Shown: positions 35,442 to 44,695, counted from the first letter of the stretch. The stretch: 52,003 nucleotides of DNA from Pseudovibrio ascidiaceicola (GCF_900114245.1 NZ_FOSK01000021.1:1-52003), one strand, 5' to 3'. The notes: a model not told the origin generated them from the sequence alone. Translations and numbers: made by a program.

Positions 35442-36515
35442 TTATTGGACGCTTTTTAGTTCTGAAATGCCAAGAATGCGGCGGTTAGCTGCTTCATCTG
35501 TTCTTGCATCCGCAAAGTCATCAAAGGCGCGCTCAGTGACGCGGATAATGTGGTCTTTTATGAACTGTGCCCCTTCTCTCGCCCCGTCCTCAGGATGCTT
35601 GAGGGCACATTCCCATTCCAGCACGGCCCATCCGTCAAAGTTGAGAGCGGCAAGCTTGGAGAAAATTGATTTGAAGTCCACCTGACCATCACCCAGAGAG
35701 CGAAAACGGCCTGCGCGATTCTCCCAACTCTGATAGCCGGAGTAAACGCCTTGCCTGGGCGATGCATTAAACTCGGCATCCTTAACGTGGAACATTCTTA
35801 TGCGGTCAGCATAGACGTCAATGAAGCCGAGATAGTCCAGTTGCTGCAGCACAAAGTGGCTTGGGTCATACAAAATATTCGCGCGGGTGTGGCCTTTCAC
35901 TTCAGCGAGGAACATCTCAAAGGTGACGCCGTCATGCAGATCCTCTCCCGGATGTATCTCATAGCACACGTCTACATTTGCTTTGTCAAAGGCATTGAGG
36001 ATCGGCATCCAACGCTTACCGAGTTCTTCGAATGCAGTCTCAATGAGACCAACCGGGCGTTGTGGCCACGGGTAGACGTAAGGCCATGCTAACGCCCCCG
36101 AAAACGTGGCGTGAGACGTGAGCCCTAAATTTTGCGAGGCTTTAGCCGCCAGAAGCAATTGTGAGACTGCCCATTGCTGCCGCGCCTTAGGGTTGCCATG
36201 CACCTGAGGCGGCGCGAACCCGTCAAACATCACATCATAGGCGGGGTGAACTGCGATCAACTGGCCTTGCAGGTGGGTCGAAAGTTCGGTGATTACAACA
36301 CCATGATCAGCTAGTGTCCCCTTCAACTCATCGCAGTAGGTTTTGCTTGTGGCCGCCTTTTCAAGGTCAATCAAACGCTCATCCCAACTGGGAATCTGCA
36401 GGCCTTTGTATCCCAGATCAGCAGCCCATTTGGCTATTGACCCAAGCGTGTTAAATGGGGCTGCATCTCCGACAAACTGCGCTAGAAAAAGCGCGGGACC
36501 TTTGAGCGTTTTCAT
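35442..36515 (-). CDS. Sugar phosphate isomerase/epimerase-type TIM-barrel enzyme
   Basis: A protein of 357 residues from the ATG at 36515, five bases after GGGAG. AP-endonuclease-2-like TIM barrel: KGLQIPSWDERLID near the start, CYEIHPGEDLHDG, ANILYDPSHFVLQQLDY, RIRMFHVKDAEF and DGWAVLEWECALKHPEDGA supply the metal-binding Glu, Asp, His and Glu. Proteins of this exact type (about 350 residues) accompany Gfo/Idh/MocA oxidoreductases and act on keto-sugars or glycosides, as isomerases, epimerases or eliminases. The gene lies downstream of a LacI gene on the same strand, in a cluster with a CUT1 transporter. The substrate is unknown. Confidence 0.82.
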   Translation of the reverse strand: MKTLKGPALFLAQFVGDAAPFNTLGSIAKWAADLGYKGLQIPSWDERLIDLEKAATSKTYCDELKGTLADHGVVITELSTHLQGQLIAVHPAYDVMFDGFAPPQVHGNPKARQQWAVSQLLLAAKASQNLGLTSHATFSGALAWPYVYPWPQRPVGLIETAFEELGKRWMPILNAFDKANVDVCYEIHPGEDLHDGVTFEMFLAEVKGHTRANILYDPSHFVLQQLDYLGFIDVYADRIRMFHVKDAEFNASPRQGVYSGYQSWENRAGRFRSLGDGQVDFKSIFSKLAALNFDGWAVLEWECALKHPEDGAREGAQFIKDHIIRVTERAFDDFADARTDEAANRRILGISELKSVQ

Positions 36516-36582
36516 CACATAATCTCCCAATATTCCAATGGCTTGTATGGATTAAATATGAGTGTCTTGTGGCGTTTGGCTG

Positions 36583-37641
36583 TTACAAGGCGCGCTGTTT
36601 TTCGCTAACAGGCGCTGTGCTTCGCCTTTCAATCAACTCCACTGGCAGAACTGTTCGGCGTGCAGCATCTTCGCTCTCGGCACGGTTTTCGACTTCTCCG
36701 GCAATGCGGCGTAGCAGTTTACCGGCGGCTTCCTGCCCAATGCGGAATCTGGGCTGGCGGATCGTTGTCAAAGACGGGATGAAACGTTCGGCAATTGCGA
36801 TATCGTCAAAGCCTATGACGGAGACATCTGTGGGGACGGAAAACCCAAGCCGGTCAAGCTCTGATATGAACCCAAAAGCGATCTCGTCACTCATGCAGAA
36901 CATAGCAGTTGGGCGCTCGTCCAGTGCGCACCATCTGTGTGCGGCCTGTACGCCTGCATCTAGCGAAAAGTCACCGTCAATCAGCCACTCTTCACGAAGT
37001 GGCAGAGCATATTCTGAAATAGCAGATTCAAACCCTTCCTGACGGGCGGCTGTAAGCCTGTTTTCTGCAGGGCCTCGCACCAAACCGATGGCTTCGTGGC
37101 CGAGTGTGTATAAATGGCTCACGGCCAACTGAGAGCCTTGGTGGTTGTCAACCCGCACCGATCCGAAGCGTGGGTCTGTGCCCCACTCACAGCAGTACAC
37201 GACAGGTGGCAATTCTGAGGATACGGAACCGTCATTTAGGTTCGTGAGATCCAATGTGCCATCAAGCACCAGCAAACCATCCGCCTGATTCATCGAGAGG
37301 TAGTCATAGGCCTGTTCACGCCTAAAACTGGTTTGAAGTATGTCCACGACCAGCAAGCTTAAACCCTCTTTGGCGAGCACACTTTCAATGCCGGAAAGTA
37401 TTGAAGAAAAAAACGGATTTCCCAGATTAGGAACAAGAGCAACGACCGCTCCTGCCTCCTTTTTCCTCAAATTTCGAGCAGTTTGATTGATACGATAACC
37501 GGTGACACGAACAGCAGCCATCACCTTTTCTCGAGTTGCTGTATTCACCTTCTCAGGCTTGCTAAGAGCTCTACTTACCGTAGCTGTAGAAACACCTGCA
37601 ACAATGGCAACATCCTGCACTGTAACAACTTTTGAAGTCAT
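36583..37641 (-). CDS. LacI-family regulator of the CUT1 cluster
   Basis: A protein of 352 residues: HTH VTVQDVAIVAGVSTATVSRA, hinge GYRINQTARNLRKKEAGAV, and sensor segments LVPNLGNPFFSSILSGIE, HLYTLGHEAIGLVRGPAENR and VIGFDDIAIAERFIPSLTTI. It diverges from the CUT1 binding-protein gene 189 bp away, and a LacI-type near-palindrome lies between (37724-37737). It probably represses the ABC operon and, through read-through, its own downstream isomerase gene. The ligand is probably the transported sugar. Confidence 0.87.
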   Translation of the reverse strand: MTSKVVTVQDVAIVAGVSTATVSRALSKPEKVNTATREKVMAAVRVTGYRINQTARNLRKKEAGAVVALVPNLGNPFFSSILSGIESVLAKEGLSLLVVDILQTSFRREQAYDYLSMNQADGLLVLDGTLDLTNLNDGSVSSELPPVVYCCEWGTDPRFGSVRVDNHQGSQLAVSHLYTLGHEAIGLVRGPAENRLTAARQEGFESAISEYALPLREEWLIDGDFSLDAGVQAAHRWCALDERPTAMFCMSDEIAFGFISELDRLGFSVPTDVSVIGFDDIAIAERFIPSLTTIRQPRFRIGQEAAGKLLRRIAGEVENRAESEDAARRTVLPVELIERRSTAPVSEKQRAL

Positions 37642-37723
37642 ACGTTGACCGATACTATTTATGGACAGTTACTGGCCAATAATTACTGTTGACTCAGCGC
37701 ATTTTCACTGACTACGATATATA

Positions 37724-37737
37724 TGTAATCGATTGCA
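37724..37737. promoter_or_regulatory. LacI-type operator of the CUT1 operon
   Basis: TGTAATCGATTGCA is a palindrome in six of seven pairs around a central CG, between the divergent lacI-type and binding-protein genes. It differs from the inositol sites (GCAACCG), consistent with a different regulator. Confidence 0.6.
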
Positions 37738-37830
37738 GTCAAAATAAAACTATCATAAAGCTACTGTGATTGACGTCATGATCGGGTTGGGAGGCCTGAT
37801 CATCATTCGAATTATTGGGAGGGTAATTCA

Positions 37831-39072
37831 ATGCTTAAGGTCAAAGGATTTTTAACCGCGGCAACTATGCTCGCCGGTGCTTCTTCTGCTTATGCTGCTG
37901 ATTTAGAAGTGACACATTGGTGGACTTCTGGTGGGGAAGCCGCTGCTGTGAAAGTGTTTGCTGATGCAGTCACAGGTGCCGGGCATAATTGGGTAGACAG
38001 CGCGATTGCAGGGGGCAGCAATGCTCGTCCGATCATCATAAGCCGTATTTCTGGTGGTGATCCAATGGGGGCGACCCAGCTTAACACAGGGCGTGATGCT
38101 GAAGACCTGATCAAAGCAGGCCTGATGACAGATCTTACTGAGATTGCCGAGAAAGAAGGTTGGGCTGATTTCATTCGCCCAGCAAAACTGCTTGAGAGCT
38201 GTACTTACGAAGGTCGCGTCTACTGCGTGCCGGTCAACATTCATTCATTCCAGTGGATGTGGTTGAACCGTGGCGTTTATGAAAACAATAATTTAGCTGT
38301 TCCGGCAAATTGGGAAGAGTTTATTGAGACTGCACCCAAACTGAAAGAAGCAGGGATTACGCCTCTGGCCGTTGGTGGTGAGGCCTGGCAGCTCACCGGC
38401 ATGGCGAATGTCTTTCAGGTTGCACTAGGTAGCGTTGACCTTTACCGGCAAATTAAAGAGCAAAAGAGCGCTGAGGCGGCGGGCAGCCCTGAAATGCGAA
38501 AGGTCTTTGAAGCTGTTGCTGCCGCACGTGGATTAGTGGACAGTGGTTATGTTGGCCGCGCATGGAACGATGCAACAAACATGGTCATCACTGGTAAAGC
38601 TGGCGCGCAAATCATGGGTGACTGGGCTCAAGGGGAGTTTTCTTTGGCCGGGCAAACAGCTGGCAATGAGTATGATTGTCTGCCGGGTCTGGGCGCTAAT
38701 CCTGTTCTTGATACCGGTGGGGACTCATTCTTCTTCCCGAAACCGAACGGAGACCAGCCTGAGATCGTTGCAGCTCAGTTGGAAATGGCTTCCTTGCTGG
38801 TTTCCAAGCAGGTCCAGGTCGATTTCAACCTTCGAAAAGGTTCTCTTCCAATCCGTGGCGACATCAATCTTGATGATGCAAATGCTTGCATGAAGAAGGG
38901 TATCTCCATTCTGGCAAATCCGGAAAATATTTTGCCCGGATCTGAGCAGGCTTTTTCTTCTGACACACAAGGTCAAATTGAAGATTTGTGGGTGGAGTTC
39001 TTCAGCTCGCCGGAAATGAGTGTCGATGAAGCGCAAACTCGCTTTGTCGAAATCATTGAGTATGCCGATTAA
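37831..39072 (+). CDS. Extracellular sugar-binding protein, CUT1 ABC transporter
   Basis: A protein of 413 residues with a signal peptide (residues 1-22, MLAGASSAYA before ADLEV). It is a family 1 solute-binding protein: LEVTHWWTSGGEAAAVKVFA, PVNIHSFQWMWLNRGVYE, ANWEEFIETAPKLKEAGITP and IMGDWAQGEF. This subgroup (GtsA/glucose- or mannose-binding type) takes up mono- or disaccharides. The ATG follows GGGAGGG. It heads an operon with two permeases, an ATPase, an isomerase and an oxidoreductase. Confidence 0.9.
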   Translation: MLKVKGFLTAATMLAGASSAYAADLEVTHWWTSGGEAAAVKVFADAVTGAGHNWVDSAIAGGSNARPIIISRISGGDPMGATQLNTGRDAEDLIKAGLMTDLTEIAEKEGWADFIRPAKLLESCTYEGRVYCVPVNIHSFQWMWLNRGVYENNNLAVPANWEEFIETAPKLKEAGITPLAVGGEAWQLTGMANVFQVALGSVDLYRQIKEQKSAEAAGSPEMRKVFEAVAAARGLVDSGYVGRAWNDATNMVITGKAGAQIMGDWAQGEFSLAGQTAGNEYDCLPGLGANPVLDTGGDSFFFPKPNGDQPEIVAAQLEMASLLVSKQVQVDFNLRKGSLPIRGDINLDDANACMKKGISILANPENILPGSEQAFSSDTQGQIEDLWVEFFSSPEMSVDEAQTRFVEIIEYAD

Positions 39073-39100
39073 TGGCACCTCTCCTTTAAAAACAGTTGGA

Positions 39101-39123
39101 GGGTCGGTCTTCAGGATCGGCCC
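39101..39123 (+). other. Intercistronic hairpin behind the binding-protein gene
   Basis: A 9-bp stem including two G:T pairs (gggtcggtc with gatcggccc, five-base loop) lies between the binding-protein and permease genes without a T tract. It resembles stabilising or partly terminating hairpins that raise binding-protein levels above permease levels. Confidence 0.5.
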
Positions 39124-39149
39124 ACCTGACTTGCGTCGGAGATGTGTGA

Positions 39150-40046
39150 ATGTCCATCGCCAAACGGCCAAACCCTTTATTTAGAAACCTTAATGCCAAG
39201 ATTGCTGCATTGCCGATGATTGCCACGACACTTGTGGTTTTCCTTGGCTGCTCAATCTGGACAGTCATCTATTCCTTTTCCAAGTCCCGTGCCCTGCCAG
39301 TCAACGAGTTTGTCGGATTTGCACAATATGAGCGATTGTTCCGTACCTCTCGCTGGTTGATCTCGCTGGAAAACATCGTGATTTACGGAGTTCTTTCGCT
39401 CCTGATCTCATTTGTCATCGGGTTTATTCTCGCTGCTCTGATCGACCAGAAAATACGTTTTGAAGATACATTTCGGACGATCTACCTCTATCCCTTTGCT
39501 CTCTCATTCATTGTTACCGGCATTGTCTGGCAGTGGATTTTGAACCCCAGTCTGGGCATTCAGGAGACTGTACGATCATGGGGTTTTGAAAACTTCACCT
39601 TTGACCTGATCGCCAACCGGGGCACGGTGCTTTATGCCTTGCTGATTGCTGGCATCTGGCAAGGAACTGGGTTCGTCATGGTGTTGATGTTGGCTGGTAT
39701 TCGCGGCGTTGACCGGGAGATCTGGAACGCTGCAAGAATTGATGGAATCCCGGTTTGGAAGACATACCTGTTTGTGATCGTTCCCATGATGCGCGGTGTT
39801 ATGGTCACCACTCTTGTAATTGTCGCAGCTGGCATCGTTAAGCTTTACGATCTCGTCGTTGCGATGACACAGGGTGGTCCAGGCATCGCATCAGAGGTGC
39901 CCGCCAAATACGTTTATGATTTCATGTTCGCCAGAGCCAATGTTGGGCAAGCACTCGCCGCCTCTACAGTCATGCTCACAACTGTCCTCATCATCTTGAT
40001 TCCGTGGGTTTATCTCGAATACGGCAAGAAGAAAGCACAGAGGTAG
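39150..40046 (+). CDS. ABC sugar permease, MalF type
   Basis: A protein of 298 residues with six predicted membrane spans. The conserved EAA loop reads NAARIDGIPVWKTYLFVIVP; it contacts the ATPase. The N-terminal segment (about 20-40) is the first span. It belongs to the CUT1 class and pairs with the MalG-type permease next to it. It begins 77 bases after the binding-protein stop, past a hairpin. Confidence 0.9.
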   Translation: MSIAKRPNPLFRNLNAKIAALPMIATTLVVFLGCSIWTVIYSFSKSRALPVNEFVGFAQYERLFRTSRWLISLENIVIYGVLSLLISFVIGFILAALIDQKIRFEDTFRTIYLYPFALSFIVTGIVWQWILNPSLGIQETVRSWGFENFTFDLIANRGTVLYALLIAGIWQGTGFVMVLMLAGIRGVDREIWNAARIDGIPVWKTYLFVIVPMMRGVMVTTLVIVAAGIVKLYDLVVAMTQGGPGIASEVPAKYVYDFMFARANVGQALAASTVMLTTVLIILIPWVYLEYGKKKAQR

Positions 40047-40056
40047 AGGGGCTGAT

Positions 40057-40989
40057 ATGACTGTTGAATCCTACGAAATTACTCGAGCAAAGCCCAGTAA
40101 GAGCTCCGCAAAGGAACCATCCGGCGCAAAACCACTTCGCCGCATCAACCCAACACGAATAATGCTCTACTCGGTTCTGTTGGTAGCCGCTGTATATTAC
40201 TTGCTACCACTCTATGTGATGATGATGACAAGCCTTAAAGGTCTTCCAGAAATACGTCTTGGCAACATCTTTGCTCCGCCAATGGAAGTTACATTTGCTC
40301 CCTGGGCTAAGGCTTGGGATACCGCCTGCACGGGTCTATATTGTGAAGGGCTGAAAGTTGGATTCTGGAATTCCGTAAGGATCACCATCCCAAGCGTTAT
40401 TATGTCCATCACCATTGCCTCTGTGAATGGTTACGCCCTTTCCAATTGGAAATTTAAGGGCTCTGAAGTGTTCTTTACCATTCTCATCTTCGGTAGTTTT
40501 ATTCCTTACCAAGTGATGCTTTATCCGCTTGTGATTGTTACCCGAGAGCTGGGCATATTCGGGTCTCTTCAAGGCGTGATCTTCATTCACACCATCTTTG
40601 GAATGCCAATTCTGACACTCTTGTTCCGCAACTACTTCGCAGCTTTACCTGAGGAGTTGTTTAAAGCTGCTCGTGTGGATGGCGCTGGGTTCTGGGGCAT
40701 CTTCCTGAAGGTGCTGGTGCCAATGTCTGCTCCGATCTTTGTCGTTGCGGTGATTTTGCAAGTCACTGGAATCTGGAATGATTTCCTATTTGGCGTCATC
40801 TTTGCGGGGGTCAAAAACTTCCCCATGACTGTTCAGCTCAACAACATCGTCAACACCACACAAGGTGTGAAGGAATACAACGTCAACATGGCTGCAACCT
40901 TGCTGACAGGCGCAGTACCATTGGCTGTTTATTTCTTCTCTGGGCGCTTTTTTGTGCGCGGCGTCGCGGCCGGTGCTGTGAAAGGATAA
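40057..40989 (+). CDS. ABC sugar permease, MalG type
   Basis: A protein of 310 residues. After a basic 30-residue cytoplasmic start it has about six membrane spans; the EAA loop is KAARVDGAGFWGIFLKVLVP. An insert GLYCEGLKVGFWNSVRIT precedes the second span. It follows the MalF-type gene by ten bases. It provides the second half of the channel for the same sugar. Confidence 0.9.
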   Translation: MTVESYEITRAKPSKSSAKEPSGAKPLRRINPTRIMLYSVLLVAAVYYLLPLYVMMMTSLKGLPEIRLGNIFAPPMEVTFAPWAKAWDTACTGLYCEGLKVGFWNSVRITIPSVIMSITIASVNGYALSNWKFKGSEVFFTILIFGSFIPYQVMLYPLVIVTRELGIFGSLQGVIFIHTIFGMPILTLLFRNYFAALPEELFKAARVDGAGFWGIFLKVLVPMSAPIFVVAVILQVTGIWNDFLFGVIFAGVKNFPMTVQLNNIVNTTQGVKEYNVNMAATLLTGAVPLAVYFFSGRFFVRGVAAGAVKG

Positions 40990-40993
40990 TACA

Positions 40994-42079
40994 GTGAACT
41001 CAATCAGCATTCGCGATCTGTCGCTAAAATTTGGTGAAGCTACCGTTCTCGACCAACTCAACTTGGATGTCGCTGAAGGAGAGTTCCTTGTTCTGCTGGG
41101 GGCATCAGGATGCGGGAAATCTACCCTGCTGAATTGCATTGCAGGATTGCTGGATCTCTCCGAAGGCCAAATCATCATAAACGGCACAAACGTTACATGG
41201 GCTGAGCCGAAAGACAGAGGCATCGGCATGGTGTTTCAATCCTATGCGCTCTACCCGCAAATGACGGTGCGTGGAAACCTGACGTTTGGCTTAAAGAATG
41301 CCAAGGTGCCTCGTGAGGATATCGAGCACCGGGTAAACCGCGCAGCCCAAATGCTCCAGATCGAGCCCTTGCTAAACCGCAAGCCGGGGCAACTTTCCGG
41401 CGGTCAACGCCAACGTGTTGCCATTGGGCGCGCTCTTGTTCGTGATGTGGATGTCTTTTTGTTTGACGAGCCTCTTTCCAATCTGGACGCGAAGCTGCGT
41501 GCGGAGTTGCGTGTGGAGCTGAAGCGTTTGCATCAAAAACTACGCAACACCATGATTTATGTAACGCATGATCAGGTGGAAGCGATGACACTAGCAGACC
41601 GCATTGCGATTATGCGCGACGGCGTCATTCAACAGCTCGCAGACCCGTTTACCATCTACAATCAACCGGTAAACAAGTACGTGGCGAGCTTTATCGGCTC
41701 CCCGGCCATGAACTTCCTTGATGGTGCATATGGCATTGATGAACAGCCTAGTTTCACATCAAATAACCTGGATATTGCGCTAGGCCGCTACAACTTCAAA
41801 ACCAGAGCAGAAGACAACAGACCAATTTATCTTGGCATCCGTCCAGAGCATGTTCACGTGGGGAATGCAGCTCAGGAGCAACCATTTAACTCCGACATAT
41901 CAGTCGAAGTTGTGGAGCCAATGGGATCAGATACGCTGGTGTGGACCTCGCTGGACAATCAACCCTTCCATTTCCGTATGGACGGACAAGCCACTGTCAA
42001 TGTGGGTGACCGCCTGCCTATCGGTTTTGACCCGGTTAAAGCCTCTTTGTTTGACAAGACATCTGAATTACGTCTCTAA
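40994..42079 (+). CDS. ABC sugar transporter ATPase (MalK/UgpC type)
   Basis: A protein of 361 residues with a GTG start at 40994, four bases after the permease stop. Walker A GASGCGKSTLLNCIAG, Q-loop VFQSYALYP, signature LSGGQRQRVAIGRAL, Walker B VFLFDEPLSNLDAKLR and switch His YVTHDQVEAMTLADR are complete. The C-terminal TOBE/OB region (about 240-361, with LGIRPEHVHVG) is that of multi-sugar importers, which can serve more than one transporter. Confidence 0.93.
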   Translation: MNSISIRDLSLKFGEATVLDQLNLDVAEGEFLVLLGASGCGKSTLLNCIAGLLDLSEGQIIINGTNVTWAEPKDRGIGMVFQSYALYPQMTVRGNLTFGLKNAKVPREDIEHRVNRAAQMLQIEPLLNRKPGQLSGGQRQRVAIGRALVRDVDVFLFDEPLSNLDAKLRAELRVELKRLHQKLRNTMIYVTHDQVEAMTLADRIAIMRDGVIQQLADPFTIYNQPVNKYVASFIGSPAMNFLDGAYGIDEQPSFTSNNLDIALGRYNFKTRAEDNRPIYLGIRPEHVHVGNAAQEQPFNSDISVEVVEPMGSDTLVWTSLDNQPFHFRMDGQATVNVGDRLPIGFDPVKASLFDKTSELRL

Positions 42080-42098
42080 ACGCAGGAAATTGATCACA

Positions 42099-42854
42099 AT
42101 GGATTTTTCCCTTCAGCTTTATAGTGCACGCAATGCTCAGCCATTGACTGAGGTTTTGAGCGGTCTGGCCAAGATGGGCTACACCCAAGTAGAAGGCTTT
42201 GGCGGGGTCTATGAAGATCCCAATGCTTTGCGACAGATGCTGGATGCCAATGGCCTTTCCATGCCCTCCGGCCATTTTGGAATTGATGAACTAGAAGCAG
42301 ATACAGCACGCTATATTGAACTGGCAAAATATCTTGGAATAACGCACATTTTCGCGCCTTTCCTCGCCCCATCAGAGCGCCCTCAAACTGAAGCTGACTG
42401 GATCTCATTTGCTCACCGCCTCGCGCAGGTCGGCACAAAAGTGCAGGCTGCAGGCCTAAGCTTTGGGTGGCACAATCATGATTTTGAATTCCAATGTGAG
42501 TACAACGGGCGTACACCTATGGAAATCATCCTCACTGAAGCGCCAGAGATCGATTGGGAAGCCGACATTGCGTGGATCATCCGAGGTGGTCACGATCCAA
42601 TTTCATGGATTGAGCGCTATGGCAGCCGCATTACAGCTGTTCATGTCAAAGACATTGCTGCCACTGGCGAATGTGCCGATGAAGATGGCTGGGCAGACGT
42701 TGGTTTCGGCATTGTACAGTGGGGCCAAATCCTCTCAGACTTACAAGAGAAAAGCCGTGCTTGTGTTTATGTCATGGAACACGACAACCCGAGTGACTTT
42801 GCCCGCTTTGCGCAACGCTCTTTGAACTCACTCAAAATGCTGGAAGGTGTTTGA
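42099..42854 (+). CDS. Sugar phosphate isomerase/epimerase (short TIM barrel)
   Basis: A protein of 251 residues from the ATG at 42099, 19 bases after the ATPase. It begins MDFSLQLYSARNAQPL; metal-site segments are GHFGIDELE, FGWHNHDFEF, ITAVHVKDIA and VYVMEHDNP. This short class often stands beside Gfo/Idh/MocA dehydrogenases and isomerises or eliminates from 2- or 3-keto sugars. The gene overlaps the next start as TGATG, so the two are translated together. It is not closely similar to the longer isomerase at 35442-36515, so the cluster has two different barrel enzymes. Confidence 0.85.
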   Translation: MDFSLQLYSARNAQPLTEVLSGLAKMGYTQVEGFGGVYEDPNALRQMLDANGLSMPSGHFGIDELEADTARYIELAKYLGITHIFAPFLAPSERPQTEADWISFAHRLAQVGTKVQAAGLSFGWHNHDFEFQCEYNGRTPMEIILTEAPEIDWEADIAWIIRGGHDPISWIERYGSRITAVHVKDIAATGECADEDGWADVGFGIVQWGQILSDLQEKSRACVYVMEHDNPSDFARFAQRSLNSLKMLEGV

Positions 42855-44017
42855 TGTTAGAAAAGCTTGGTATTGGCATTATTGGGTGCGGCAATATATC
42901 GGAAACCTACCTTACACTTGGCCCGCTGTTTCGTGGATTGGACCTAAAGGCAGTTGCAGACATCAATATGGATGCCGCACATGCTAGAGCGGCGGAATTC
43001 GGAGTGTTGGCCTATACCGTTGAGGAGCTATTGGCTGCCGACGATATCGATATAGTCGTCAATCTTACTATTCCAGCAGCGCATTACGACATAAGTCGCC
43101 GCATCCTCGAAGCTGGCAAGCACGTTTACTCAGAAAAACCGTTTGTTCTTTCTTTGAAAGAGGGGCAAGCCCTGCTTGAACTTGCTGAGCAAAAAGGGCT
43201 TCGTATTGGCTCTGCGCCAGATACATTTCTTGGCGGATCTCATCAGCAATGCCGTAGCCTTATCGATAGTGGAGCGATTGGTAAAGTTGGGAGCGGAACA
43301 TGTCATGTCATGAGCCGTGGTATGGAGCATTGGCACCCAAATCCTGCATTCTTCTTCAAAGATGGTGGCGGGCCAATTCTTGATCTCGGTCCGTATTACC
43401 TCACGAACCTTGTACAGTTGCTTGGGCCAATAAAAACCGTTTCAGCTTTAACGTCTATTCCGTCTCCCAAGCGAACAATCACTTCTGAACAGCGTTACGG
43501 AGAGACGATTTCCGTTGAAACAGAGACCACTGTTCATGCTCTGCTCGAGTTCCATAGTGGTGCTGTGATTACTTTTGGAGCTAGTTGGGATGTGAAGGAT
43601 CATAACCATAACCACATGGAGCTATACGGCGAAACTGGCACACTGTATGGGCCTGATCCAAACTTCTTTGGTGGAGCGGTACGCATTGCAGATGAAAATG
43701 GGGTACCGGTAGATCTACCAGCTTGGCAGCATCCGTTTGGAGAACCTAATCAGCAACACGATAGTATGGGCGCCTTGGCAAATTACCGAGCTGCTGGCCT
43801 CTCCGATATGGCAATGGGTATATTGGAAGGCCGCGCACATCGCTGCAACCACGCCCTTGCACTCCATGTTGCAGACGTCATGTTCTCCATTCTAACCTCT
43901 GGCCGCGAGCGAAGGTTCGTGGAATTAGAAACCACCTGCACCCGTCCCGATGCGTTTTTGAAAGAACATGCGGCGCAGATGTTGCTGAGCTCATCACAAG
44001 ACTTGGTTGCTGATTGA
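42854..44017 (+). CDS. Gfo/Idh/MocA-family oxidoreductase
   Basis: A protein of 387 residues from the ATG at 42854, overlapping the previous stop. N-terminal NAD(P) motif LGIGIIGCGNISETY, then IVVNLTIPAAHYDISRRIL and the family hallmark SEKPFVLSL, and the substrate-face DLGPYYLTNLVQLLGP. It is the usual partner of the TIM-barrel enzyme before it: oxidation of a sugar hydroxyl, then isomerisation or elimination. It ends the CUT1 operon, closed by the hairpin at 44094-44119. It is clearly different from the inositol-type member at 26239. Confidence 0.87.
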   Translation: MLEKLGIGIIGCGNISETYLTLGPLFRGLDLKAVADINMDAAHARAAEFGVLAYTVEELLAADDIDIVVNLTIPAAHYDISRRILEAGKHVYSEKPFVLSLKEGQALLELAEQKGLRIGSAPDTFLGGSHQQCRSLIDSGAIGKVGSGTCHVMSRGMEHWHPNPAFFFKDGGGPILDLGPYYLTNLVQLLGPIKTVSALTSIPSPKRTITSEQRYGETISVETETTVHALLEFHSGAVITFGASWDVKDHNHNHMELYGETGTLYGPDPNFFGGAVRIADENGVPVDLPAWQHPFGEPNQQHDSMGALANYRAAGLSDMAMGILEGRAHRCNHALALHVADVMFSILTSGRERRFVELETTCTRPDAFLKEHAAQMLLSSSQDLVAD

Positions 44018-44093
44018 GTTTTGTGCTTGCCGCCCTCAAACCACTTATCCCCCATACGGATTGCGGAGGGAAACAGCAGTCAAATCTGAGGTG

Positions 44094-44119
44094 GGGGATA
44101 GATTATTTCTATCCCCTTT
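44094..44119 (+). terminator. Terminator of the CUT1 operon
   Basis: An 8-bp stem ggggatag with ctatcccc encloses a seven-base loop and is followed by TTT, 77 bases behind the oxidoreductase stop. Confidence 0.7.
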
Positions 44120-44213
44120 CGCGGCTTGAGCGCTGAGCTGGATATTTGCCCGAGTTATCCTGCAGAACACGGTCTATCGTTGCTGTGTTGGTAGAGTTAC
44201 TTTCGCGAGCCAT
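44109..44213 (-). pseudogene. Possible LacI-type HTH remnant
   Basis: A minus-strand frame from 44213 reads MARESNSTNTATIDRVLQDN followed by a short basic tail and a stop inside the CUT1 terminator. The block TATIDRVL resembles the recognition helix of LacI proteins such as TATVDRVL in the regulator at 34339. Nothing of a sensor domain follows. The resemblance is short and could be chance. Confidence 0.2.
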
Positions 44214-44286
44214 ATAGACATAGCAACGCAAGCTCAGCGCTGGTAACGCAAACGAACGCACGTAGGAACGTAATGCCGCCGCTGCC

Positions 44287-44649
44287 AGTCGCAACTCAGG
44301 TGGTCAGCGCCGTTTTATGCGAGCCGGCATCCGTCGTTTATCCTTTGCATTGGTCGCGCAGGAGTTTGGCTTCACCATCAAGGAAATTTCAGTTCAGCTT
44401 GGCACGCTTCCACCGGGCCGTGCTCCAAACAAAGCCGACTGGCAACGCCTAAGCCAACAGTTCAAAGTGCATCTGAATGAGCGTATCGCCCGCATGGAGC
44501 GATTGAGATCGCAGCTGGAAGGCTGTATGGGATGCGGCTGCCTGTCTCTTGACAAATGCGAGCTCTACAACGCCGGCGACGCCGCCTCCAGCTACGGCCG
44601 CGGCCCCCGCTTCGTCTATGGCGACAAGTCATTCAGAAAGGGCGGCTAG
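44287..44649 (+). pseudogene. soxR: 5'-truncated soxR (redox-sensing MerR-family activator)
   Basis: From about 44287 the frame matches SoxR from the middle of the protein: SRNSGGQRRF, then VAQEFGFTIKEISVQLGTLP, the dimer helix and the [2Fe-2S] cluster ligands CMGCGCLSLDKC (C-x2-C-x-C-x5-C), and the C-terminal YNAGDAASSYGRG. About 45 N-terminal residues, most of the winged HTH, are missing; upstream bases do not encode them in any frame. The usable ATG at 44317 would give a DNA-binding-dead fragment. The gene sits directly before the terminator and tRNA remnant, so it is probably the original neighbour of this tRNA locus, cut by a deletion from the left. Confidence 0.8.
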
Positions 44650-44695
44650 GCTGCACTTATCCGTGTTGTGATGATTTCAAAATCTGGGCAACAAA

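Noticed and set aside
41193-41591. Minus-strand frame of 132 codons opposite the ABC ATPase
   Set aside because: It is fully inside the strongly conserved plus-strand ATPase gene and has no family resemblance.
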